This document shows positions 1 through 6,048 of a DNA stretch of 9,406 nt, piece by piece (position 1 is the stretch's first letter; every line of letters starts with the position of its first letter). A program made the translations under genes and the position numbers. This DNA comes from JAKQHY01 sp034429675 (lineage in GTDB: Bacteria; Chloroflexota; Anaerolineae; B4-G1; SLSP01): NCBI GenBank assembly GCA_034429675.1, contig DAOUFX010000500.1:1-9406 (forward strand). Reading direction: 5' to 3'. A model generated the notes under the pieces. It saw nothing but the letters and a program-made list of their open reading frames with translations. It was not told the DNA's origin and did not search any database.

Positions 1-27
1 CGGGCGGGGGTACCCGCCCGCGAAAAA
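1..27. repeat. Palindrome copy 1 (left arm cut by window edge)
   Basis: Positions 1-8 (CGGGCGGG) pair perfectly with 13-20 (CCCGCCCG) around a GGTA loop. The right arm continues as CGAAAAA to 27. The matching TTTTTCG of the left arm would lie outside the window. The same layout, TTTTTCG(C/T)GCGGG pairing with its complement ending CGAAAAA, recurs at 823-859 and 6792-6827. It lies downstream of the HXXEE gene. The A-run follows the stem on the strand shown, so it is not a standard intrinsic terminator. Confidence 0.6.
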
Positions 28-89
28 CCCCCCTTATGTCTCTGACATGTAAACCGCGATTTTCATCCAACCGCTGATGAAATCAGGGT

Positions 90-635
90 TCATTGCGTCA
101 TCCACGCTTCAAGTTTCAGCGAAAATTCCAAGATCCGCACCAGCATTCCCGGCATCTGCGTAGTTCTCAGGCTTTTGATCGTCTGGACGATGCCGGGTGC
201 GACCAACAACAAGAGTGCGATGAGTAGCCAAACCGGCATGACCTGCTCCATCGCGATCCTGGCAATCACAAAGATATTGAAAACAACGCCCACAATCCCG
301 CCGAACCACAACCCCGGATTGTATTTCCCGGTCTTCACCGAAATGAGGATATGCTGGATGCCGTTCAAAAACACAAAATCTATCAACACCATAAAAAAGA
401 TAGTGCTCACCGGCACATCCGGGATGATGTTTGCGACAAATGCCCAAACGAATCCCACCGCGCTTAGAAAGAATAACCACAACCTGACGCTGAGCTTTGT
501 TTCCGTCACTTTCAAATCGGTGTAGTTCTCTCTGTGATATTCGTCTATGTTCCACTCTTCCATCTCGTGCAAAAAGAGCACGAAAGCGACAAGCGTAAAC
601 AGTGTTTTTAAATCGAAGAACTCAATGATTTTCAT
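90..635 (-). CDS. HXXEE domain integral membrane protein
   Basis: 181-residue polytopic membrane protein of unknown biochemical role. The family is named for the motif seen here as HEMEE (His23, Glu26, Glu27) at the end of the first hydrophobic helix (about residues 10-23). Further membrane segments lie at about 50-70, 77-93, 107-127 and 133-150. The second conserved family region is also recognisable as a His in GIQHILISV (about 91-99) followed by KYNPGLWFG, which matches the usual Tyr-x-Pro-Gly pattern. The ATG at 635 places the motif at the normal distance from the N-terminus. The upstream ribosome-binding sequence is only a weak purine run (GAGAG). It is the last of three small membrane-protein genes in an AT-rich stretch, 23 bases after the preceding ORF. 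The conserved His/Glu residues suggest metal binding or catalysis, but this is inference. Confidence 0.85.
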   Translation of the reverse strand: MKIIEFFDLKTLFTLVAFVLFLHEMEEWNIDEYHRENYTDLKVTETKLSVRLWLFFLSAVGFVWAFVANIIPDVPVSTIFFMVLIDFVFLNGIQHILISVKTGKYNPGLWFGGIVGVVFNIFVIARIAMEQVMPVWLLIALLLLVAPGIVQTIKSLRTTQMPGMLVRILEFSLKLEAWMTQ

Positions 636-658
636 AGCACGGACTCTCTTTCAATATC

Positions 659-859
659 TCAAACGTGATAACTCAATGCCTCCTCGCCGCCCCAGAACTT
701 GTAGAACAAGCCCATCGAGAGGCCGAAAGCGGCAAAGATCAACAATCCAAGAACTACCCGGTTGATCGTGAGATGAAAGCTTCTGTTCACGTTTACATGC
801 TCGCCATTGGGTTGAACTGGGAGTGTTTTTTCGTGCGGGTCCTCCCGCACGAAAAACAC
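659..859 (-). CDS. Small single-pass membrane protein, unknown (start uncertain)
   Basis: Reading frame of up to 66 residues that I do not recognise. The convincing part is residues 32-56: a charged/polar lead (NRSFHLTINR) and one hydrophobic helix (VVLGLLIFAAFGLSMGLFY), followed by a short tail KFWGGEEALSYHV. The longest form begins with a GTG at 859 that is inside the palindrome at 823-859, so residues 1-11 simply translate the repeat. A GTG at 790 would give a 43-residue protein that keeps the helix, but I see no good ribosome-binding site for either start. Its position between two membrane-protein genes on the same strand, with short gaps, supports a real gene. It could also be a decayed remnant. 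Function unknown. Confidence 0.4.
   Translation of the reverse strand: MFFVREDPHEKTLPVQPNGEHVNVNRSFHLTINRVVLGLLIFAAFGLSMGLFYKFWGGEEALSYHV
823..859. repeat. Palindrome copy 2 (T/A-flanked hairpin)
   Basis: Positions 827-839 (TTTTTCGTGCGGG) pair perfectly with 844-856 around a TCCT loop. GTG at 823-825 then pairs with CAC at 857-859 across a single bulged T at 826, giving a 16-bp stem. It belongs to the same palindrome type as 1-27 and 6792-6827. The T-run comes before the stem and the A-run after it on both strands, the reverse of a rho-independent terminator. It overlaps the first codons of the longest form of the ORF at 659-859. Confidence 0.75.
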
Positions 860-877
860 CTTCTTTGAGTAGTTATT

Positions 878-1210
878 TCACTCAAAAAGCGCAGCCACAA
901 GGAACATCAAAGAGCCGAGAACTCCCAAGAAGAAGATAGGGACCATCCCACTGAGCAGGATGAAGGCGTTGGAGACGATCATCACCCAGATTTTCGTGAC
1001 AAGAGGAGCCCTGGAATTAATTTTCCAGGAAATACTGCGAAACCCGGTGACGACACTGATCGGATATCCCAGTTTTTTCTGAAACCATTCCCTGAAACGA
1101 TCCATGCCCTTTTTCCACAGCCAGTTTTCATACCACAGCGTAAGGGCCAGGTAGGTCAAAGCTACCACGCCGCCGATGATGGCCTGAATGATGAAATAAG
1201 GGTTGTTCAT
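878..1210 (-). CDS. Small integral membrane protein, unknown family
   Basis: 110-residue protein that I do not recognise. Residues about 6-27 form a hydrophobic helix (FIIQAIIGGVVALTYLALTL), then a basic/aromatic stretch (ENWLWKKGMDRFREWFQKKLG) likely lies at the membrane surface or in the cytosol. The C-terminal 38 residues are strongly hydrophobic (VSNAFILLSGMVPIFFLG then VLGSLMFLVAALFE) and probably make two close helices. I chose the ATG at 1210: GAGG at 1219-1222 sits 8 bases upstream. A longer form from a TTG at 1228 adds MDEDQN, but those codons lie within a tandem heptamer repeat. The gene starts 35 bases after the lipoprotein gene stop, so it may be the distal gene of that operon, yet its base composition is AT-richer than that neighbour. 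Function unknown. Confidence 0.6.
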   Translation of the reverse strand: MNNPYFIIQAIIGGVVALTYLALTLWYENWLWKKGMDRFREWFQKKLGYPISVVTGFRSISWKINSRAPLVTKIWVMIVSNAFILLSGMVPIFFLGVLGSLMFLVAALFE

Positions 1211-1215
1211 ATTTT

Positions 1216-1243
1216 GATCCTCATCCAACCTCCACTATCCAAC
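1216..1243. repeat. Four tandem heptamers between two genes
   Basis: Four 7-base units lie in exact register at 1216, 1223, 1230 and 1237: GATCCTC, ATCCAAC, CTCCACT and ATCCAAC. Read on the minus strand the main unit is GTTGGAT. The array fills most of the gap between the lipoprotein gene stop (1246) and the membrane-protein start (1210). The GAGG ribosome-binding sequence of the latter (1219-1222) is part of the array. Confidence 0.6.
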
Positions 1244-1245
1244 AG

Positions 1246-2523
1246 CTACCTCACCTGCACGACGCCCAGCACTACCTGTCCATCCGGCAGGGTTTCTCCG
1301 GCAGCGCTGACGGGGAGGCGGTCGCCGGTCGCTTCGTCGTACATGCCCGCCACGAGCGTGTAGTCGCCGCGGGCCAGGTCGTCCGGCAGGGCCAGGATGT
1401 GCTCGTCGCGGACGTAGTCGCCGGGCTGCCATTGTGGTGTGGGATAGAACCAGTAGACGGGTTTGGCGTCATCCTGCGCCGCCGAGCCGCCTGCCGGCGA
1501 CAGCAGATGGACGAAGACTTTGTAATCGCCGCCCACGGCGTCGCGCGTGTGCCAGAGCAGGGTCACGCGCACGCGCGCGCCTGGCGCGACGCGACCCTGA
1601 GCGTCGTACCCCACCAGCGACAGGGTCTCACCCAGCGCATAATCGGCGGCGTGATCCATCAGCAGCGGCTCTTGGCTGACGTCGGGCAGGCGCCGCACCG
1701 TGGTCAGCGCCAGTTCGGGGCGGAGCGGCGCGCCTTCCACGGGGATTGGCTGCCCGACGTCTGCGTGGGTCAGCCAGACGTTCACCGTGTAGGGCCCCAC
1801 CGGCAGATCGCCCGGCGGTGTGAGTTCGTAGCGCGCCGTGAGCCGGTCCTCCGCCGTCCAGCTCAGATTCGAGATGCGCAGCGCGCTCTCGGTCTGCGCC
1901 ACAACGGGGGCGGAAGCAATCTCCGGCGTGGCCGTCGCCTCTGCCAGCGTCACGCGGACTACCCACTCCGAAAAATCCGTCGTGGCCGAATCCACCGGCG
2001 CGTCCCAGTACAACGTCAGGTAGAGCGGCTCCCCCGGAAACACCCGCGAGCTGCTCAGGCGATAGGCCCGCAGGACGACGGCTTCCGTCGCGAAGGTCTC
2101 GCTCACCGGGACGCGCGCGCCCAGGTCGTAGGGCGTGGGCTTGTAGGCGAACAGCGTCCACGGCGAGGCGTCGTCGTTGGGGTTGTGCCACTTGTAGGCC
2201 GCGTGGTAGCGCTCGATAAACCACGGCTGCGTTCGCACGCCATCCCAGCCGAGGCTGTTCGGAACCAGGACGTAATCCGGGCGGGACTCGTCCAGCGCCG
2301 CCAGCAACGCAAACGCAGCGGCGTTCCCCGGCAGCGGCAGGATTTCCCGTTCGCCCAACGCGCTCTGAGCCTCGTCCGGCGCGGCTATCCGTTCCACCGG
2401 CAGGGCGTGAGCGTCCAGCCAGGCCGCGACTTCGCCATAGACCGGGCGGGAACCGGTCTGGCCGGCTCCGCACGCCGCGAGCCCGATTCCTATCAGACAA
2501 AGCCAGACCCCGTGCATTTTCAT
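1246..2523 (-). CDS. Secreted lipoprotein with tandem beta-sandwich domains
   Basis: 425-residue predicted lipoprotein. The signal peptide MKMHGVWLCLIGIGLAACG ends in the lipobox LAAC with Cys18 as lipidation site. Residues about 25-145 resemble the soluble C-terminal segment that follows the membrane helices in ArnT/PMT-type (GT39) glycosyltransferases: VYGEVAAWLDAH, DYVLVPNSLGW, then RYHAAYKWHNPNDD and WTLFAYKP. Two related beta-sandwich modules follow: about 150-280 (LYLTLYWDAP to GPYTVNVWL) and about 295-425 (VRVTLLWHTRD, DYKVFVHLL, GDYTLVAGMYDEATGDRLPV). This C-terminal pattern is familiar from extracytoplasmic Chloroflexota proteins. I chose the ATG at 2523 over one at 2550 because it starts a proper signal peptide and has AGG 8 bases upstream; the 2550 start overlaps the CotH gene end. 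The gap to that gene's stop is 14 bases, so co-translation is likely. No catalytic motif is seen; carbohydrate or cell-surface binding is inference. Confidence 0.8.
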   Translation of the reverse strand: MKMHGVWLCLIGIGLAACGAGQTGSRPVYGEVAAWLDAHALPVERIAAPDEAQSALGEREILPLPGNAAAFALLAALDESRPDYVLVPNSLGWDGVRTQPWFIERYHAAYKWHNPNDDASPWTLFAYKPTPYDLGARVPVSETFATEAVVLRAYRLSSSRVFPGEPLYLTLYWDAPVDSATTDFSEWVVRVTLAEATATPEIASAPVVAQTESALRISNLSWTAEDRLTARYELTPPGDLPVGPYTVNVWLTHADVGQPIPVEGAPLRPELALTTVRRLPDVSQEPLLMDHAADYALGETLSLVGYDAQGRVAPGARVRVTLLWHTRDAVGGDYKVFVHLLSPAGGSAAQDDAKPVYWFYPTPQWQPGDYVRDEHILALPDDLARGDYTLVAGMYDEATGDRLPVSAAGETLPDGQVVLGVVQVR

Positions 2524-2537
2524 CGGCTTGACCTGCC

Positions 2538-5156
2538 TTATTTCGCCCATTTCTCGTACAGTGCGTCCACGTCCACGTCGGTCCCCCAGATGCGTGTGCC
2601 GTCAAGATCAATCCAGCAGCCGGTCTGCACCAGGACGCGCTGTTCGTCGGGAATGTTGAGGAACGTGACGCCGTCTGCGGTGATGGTCGCCGGGCCGTAC
2701 GCTGGCTTTTTGATGTATGCCGCCAATCCGGCGATGCGCGCGCCGACGATGGTTATCTCGGAGAGCGTTGCCTGGGAGAGGTCTTTGCTCGCCACCCCGA
2801 AATCGGCGTTCGTGATCGTGACCCGCTCCGCCGTCATGCGGCTGATCTCGCCCACGGACAGCCCTTTGTCGCCCAGGTCTTTCAGGATCACATCGCGCAC
2901 CTGAACCTCGGTTCCGCTCACGTCAATCGCGTCGGCCCCCGTGTCGTGGAAGACGCAGCGTTCGATCAGGCCCCAACCGAAATCCGAATCGAAGGCGTCC
3001 GACGCCGTGTTCGCGAACTCGGAGTCCACGAACTCAAACCGCTCGCGGATGACGTTGATGCCGTCCTCGGCTTTGGTACCCAGGAGGTGGCTGTGATTCA
3101 GCCGGATGGAGCTGCGGTAGAACGTCAGCCCGCCGGTCAGCTTCCAGCCAGGGAGCGCAATCGCATCGGTATCTTTGACGGTGACGTAATTCCAGAACGA
3201 AGGCGCCCCCGCCTCCAGCACGACGACGCCCCACCAGGTCTCACCGGTCGGCTGGAGAATCACCGGCGCATCCTCCGCGCCATCGAAAACCAGCGGGCCG
3301 CGCGCCAGCAGGAAGGTCTGCGGCGCAAATTGTAGCGTCGTGCCGGGTTCCAGGCGCAGGCCGTAGCCTTCAGGTAGAACCAGGCTGCCGCTGATCGTCC
3401 ACGTTCCCGGCGCCAGCGTCAACATCCGGTCTTCGTCCGGCATCACCGAGAGGTAGGGATGTTGCGCCAACGCCTCCGCCAACGCAGGCGCATCCGGCAT
3501 CGCGCCGTCCGCCGCCGGCGGGTAGTCCAGCAGAATGGGGCGCGTGATCGTCTGCGTCAGTCCCCACACCCGCGTCACCAGCGACAGCTCCGGCAGGGTT
3601 TGCGTGTCGGTAACGGCCAGGGGGAGGGTCAACCGTTTGTACGGCATAAAGGTCGCATCGCGGGGCAACGGCGGCAGCGCCGGCGCGTCCACGCCGTCCA
3701 GCCAGACCGCGTCGCCGGCCCAGGCGCGGCTCGCCGGGAGCCAGGTCGCGCCGGCCTGTACTCCCACCAGCTCGACCGGGAAATCCAGCAGATTGCCCAC
3801 GTCCAGCCAGAGCGTATCGTCCGGCGTTTCGGCGGGAACGTAAGCGTAGGTCGCCTGGAGCGGCGACAGCAACTCGCGCAACGAGGTTTGCCGCACGGCC
3901 AGCGCCTCCCACGGCGGCGTCAGGACGCTTTGCCCGTCTGCATCCTGTTGTGCGCCGAACTCCGGCTCCAGGGCGGTGCGCAGCGCCGCGAAGTCGCCTT
4001 CGGAGCGCGCCCGCAGCCCCGCCAGGTATTCCGGCTGGCTGTATTGCCACAGGTATTGTGCGTAAGCCCGGTAGAAGCGCGGGTCATTGTAGGACAAGAC
4101 CTCGCGCAACCCGCGCAGCTCCGCCGGATCTACAAAGCTCCCTGCTCCGAGCGCCTGTGTGTCAAACGCAATCGGCTCCAACCGCGTCGTGACCGGATTA
4201 TAGTAGAAGCGCAGGTTGTGCCAGTAGAGCGCGTGCTCCGCGCCCCACACGTCACTCAGCGCGAAGAATTTCGCCAATGTCTCGACGTCGAAGACTTCGG
4301 ACGCGGCCAGCTCGCCGTTCTGCCAGGCGCGCAACTTGCCCACGGCGGCGTCGCGTTGCGCCGCGAGCGCCGGCGTCGAAGCGACCTTGCCCGATTCGAA
4401 TTCGTCAATGATGTGGAAGTCGTTCACGCCGCGCGGCGTGGTCGAGTCGTCGGTGGAGGCGGCCCAGAATTCCCAGAGCAGATCTTCGTTGTAGCGGACA
4501 ATCACACCCTCGCGCCGGGATTGCGCTTCGAGCAATTCTTTGGCGAATCCTTCTTCCACCGCGTAGATGCCCATCGGCTGCCCGTTCTGCACGCCCTGGA
4601 CAAAGCGATAGCCGACCGCCAGCACGCCCTCGGCGCGCAGCGCTTCCATAAACAGCCACTCGTTGAGGTACGTGCGGGTTGACGGGTCTTGCAGCGAGAA
4701 CACCCGCATCCCCCAGAGATACTGCTCTCCGCGCGTCTCGATGCGGTACGACCACTTGTCGTGTGCAAAATGGTCGGCCCAGTCGCCCTTGAGCCGCAGC
4801 CGCGCGGCTACCGGGTCGCCATGTCCCAGCCGCAGCGTCGCCGGCACGAAGTCGTCGCGGGTGGACTGCAAAATCCACTTTTCCAGCGCTTCCTGTCGCT
4901 TGGCTTCAATGATAGCAAAATCGTCCGGCGCAATGTCAATGTAGAGCGTCTCCAGCGGATTCCCCGCCGCCGGAGTCGGCGTCGGCGGCGGAACCGGCGT
5001 GCCCGGAACGGGCGTCGCCGACGCCAGCGCGCTCTGCCCCACCGCTTGCGCGCTGCCATCAAACAACGCAGCGCCGGACGGCAAAACCTGCGCCACCACA
5101 AACCCGGCCACAAAAGCCAGCAACACAAACGGTAATAGCAACTTTACTCGGTTCAA
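2538..5156 (-). CDS. Exported CotH-like protein kinase fused to a parallel beta-helix
   Basis: 872-residue protein. Residues 5-23 are a signal anchor, 45-64 a Thr/Pro linker (TPVPGTPVPPPTPTP), and about 68-430 a CotH kinase-like domain. Family landmarks are LYIDIAPDDF (71-80), RLRLKGDW (119-126), KWSYRIE (134-140), QPMGIYAVEEGF (193-204), ALYWHNLRFYYNP (309-321) and IAFDTQ (329-334), whose Asp332 sits where I expect the metal-binding Asp. Bacillus subtilis CotH phosphorylates spore-coat proteins; the substrate here is unknown. Residues about 440-545 form a linker beta domain. Residues about 580-855 are a right-handed parallel beta-helix with repeated short strands and the motif GDKGLSVGE (762-770), which I associate with CotH beta-helix proteins. 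The start is a TTG at 5156 with GAGGT 8 bases upstream. There is no sign of sporulation genes nearby; the neighbours are VTC and lipoprotein genes, pointing to a cell-surface role. Confidence 0.9.
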   Translation of the reverse strand: MNRVKLLLPFVLLAFVAGFVVAQVLPSGAALFDGSAQAVGQSALASATPVPGTPVPPPTPTPAAGNPLETLYIDIAPDDFAIIEAKRQEALEKWILQSTRDDFVPATLRLGHGDPVAARLRLKGDWADHFAHDKWSYRIETRGEQYLWGMRVFSLQDPSTRTYLNEWLFMEALRAEGVLAVGYRFVQGVQNGQPMGIYAVEEGFAKELLEAQSRREGVIVRYNEDLLWEFWAASTDDSTTPRGVNDFHIIDEFESGKVASTPALAAQRDAAVGKLRAWQNGELAASEVFDVETLAKFFALSDVWGAEHALYWHNLRFYYNPVTTRLEPIAFDTQALGAGSFVDPAELRGLREVLSYNDPRFYRAYAQYLWQYSQPEYLAGLRARSEGDFAALRTALEPEFGAQQDADGQSVLTPPWEALAVRQTSLRELLSPLQATYAYVPAETPDDTLWLDVGNLLDFPVELVGVQAGATWLPASRAWAGDAVWLDGVDAPALPPLPRDATFMPYKRLTLPLAVTDTQTLPELSLVTRVWGLTQTITRPILLDYPPAADGAMPDAPALAEALAQHPYLSVMPDEDRMLTLAPGTWTISGSLVLPEGYGLRLEPGTTLQFAPQTFLLARGPLVFDGAEDAPVILQPTGETWWGVVVLEAGAPSFWNYVTVKDTDAIALPGWKLTGGLTFYRSSIRLNHSHLLGTKAEDGINVIRERFEFVDSEFANTASDAFDSDFGWGLIERCVFHDTGADAIDVSGTEVQVRDVILKDLGDKGLSVGEISRMTAERVTITNADFGVASKDLSQATLSEITIVGARIAGLAAYIKKPAYGPATITADGVTFLNIPDEQRVLVQTGCWIDLDGTRIWGTDVDVDALYEKWAK

Positions 5157-5162
5157 AAGCAG

Positions 5163-5170
5163 TTACCTCG
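5163..5170 (-). promoter_or_regulatory. Ribosome-binding site deciding the TTG start of the CotH gene
   Basis: Minus-strand CGAGGTAA places GAGGT 8 bases before the TTG at 5154-5156. This TTG is followed directly by a signal-anchor sequence. The site abuts the heptamer array starting at 5171. Confidence 0.6.
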
Positions 5171-5301
5171 ACGTGAAACGTGAAGCGTGAAACGTGAAAT
5201 CCGTAATCCGTAATCCGTACTTCGCTGACTCGCTGATCCGCTTCCCAACTTTCAACTTTCCAACTTTCCAACTTGAAACTCTTCGACTTCCGACTTCCGA
5301 C
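5171..5301. repeat. Mosaic of four or more tandem heptamer families
   Basis: Almost the whole gap between the VTC stop (5302) and the CotH ribosome-binding site is tandem short repeats. Units of (A/G)CGTGAA start at 5171, 5178, 5185 and 5192. They continue without a register break into ATCCGTA units at 5199, 5206 and 5213. Then come two copies of (T/C)TCGCTGA (5221-5236 region), CAACTTT(C) units at 5246, 5253, 5261 and 5269, and CTTC(C)GA units at 5281, 5287 and 5294. The last unit ends one base before the VTC stop codon. The unit length is 7 (some 8), while the consensus changes from block to block. Confidence 0.85.
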
Positions 5302-6039
5302 CTATCCGCCCCCCATCCCCTGCACGTACTTGGAAAAGCGATCCACCGGCGCGGGGAATCCGGCCAGGGCTTTGGAGAGGCGCGGTTCGGCGTCTATCGG
5401 CGTTTTGAGTTCCACCACGATTTGGGCTGCCGCCGGCAATTTCCGCGAGAGGTTGGGGCGATTGGAAGCCCGCTGGGGGTAGGCGCACAGGCGGCGATCC
5501 ACCGTCAGCCGCAGGAGGCCGTCGGGGGTGGCGTAGTAGGCGCGGTCGTAATGGCTGATCAACACCGGCGTCGCGAACCGATCCAGCCAGGCGCACGCCG
5601 CCGGGGACGTGGCGGCCCGCAAGGCGCGCGTCAGAGCGGGCCAGGAGAGCGCGGTCAGGTCCAGCGCGCCGGACACGTCCGCCGTCTCCTTCCAACCGGC
5701 CATTCCCTGCTTGCGTTTCAGCTCCAGGCGCGCCCCGGCGACCGTTTCCAGGATCGGGCCGTACCAGCGCAGACGCAACTTGGCCCGGTCGCCGACCCCG
5801 CTCAGGTTGCCGTTGAGGGCAGCGAGCGCCGCCGAATCGAAATAGACGTTGTTCACCTGCCGGGGCGGGTACGCGACGCGCCAGTGCGCCGGATGCAGCC
5901 GCACCCAGGCGTCCACGTCCGCCAGAAGCGTTGCCGGGAGCGGAATTTTGATTTCATAACGAGGAAGCAGCAGCGGAGATGGTTCTGCCTGACCATGGCC
6001 GGGCTCCGGCGGAGTTTGCTCGCGCAGTAAATCGCCCAC
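5302..6039 (-). CDS. VTC domain protein (polyphosphate polymerase / triphosphate tunnel family)
   Basis: 245-residue protein of the VTC domain family. In the yeast Vtc4 homologue this tunnel fold makes polyphosphate from ATP. Family landmarks appear in order: RYEIKI (27-32, start of the first tunnel strand), VNNVYFDS (62-69), KLRLRWY (87-93, three basic residues facing the tunnel in the family), RLELKRK (104-110), YDRAYY (164-169), LRLTVDRR (176-183), VVELK (208-212) and FSKYVQG (235-241). The length suits a stand-alone domain; there are no membrane helices or signal peptide, so it should act in the cytosol. The start is a GTG at 6039; the best ribosome-binding sequence, GGGAGG at 6053-6058, lies within the end of the DUF4956 gene, 13 bases away, suggesting translational coupling. 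The neighbouring DUF4956 and CotH genes fit a known-type cluster. Polymerase activity is inferred from the family; other triphosphate chemistry is possible. Confidence 0.88.
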   Translation of the reverse strand: MGDLLREQTPPEPGHGQAEPSPLLLPRYEIKIPLPATLLADVDAWVRLHPAHWRVAYPPRQVNNVYFDSAALAALNGNLSGVGDRAKLRLRWYGPILETVAGARLELKRKQGMAGWKETADVSGALDLTALSWPALTRALRAATSPAACAWLDRFATPVLISHYDRAYYATPDGLLRLTVDRRLCAYPQRASNRPNLSRKLPAAAQIVVELKTPIDAEPRLSKALAGFPAPVDRFSKYVQGMGGG

Positions 6040-6048
6040 GATGGCCGT

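Noticed and set aside
864..886. Hairpin TTTGAGT/ACTCAAA at the end of the gene at 878-1210 as a terminator
   Set aside because: Only 7 bp, mostly A-T, 9-base loop, and no U-tract directly after it.
1399..2904. 501-codon open frame on the plus strand opposite the lipoprotein and the CotH 3' end
   Set aside because: Its translation is rich in Arg/Gln/His with no domain, typical of the antisense frame of a GC-rich gene; the minus strand has clear domains here.
3459..4682. 407-codon plus-strand open frame opposite CotH
   Set aside because: Arg/Gln/Val-rich low-information translation and no ribosome-binding site; an antisense shadow of the kinase gene.
5171..5301. CRISPR array
   Set aside because: Units are 7-8 bases with no spacers of constant length and no cas genes nearby.
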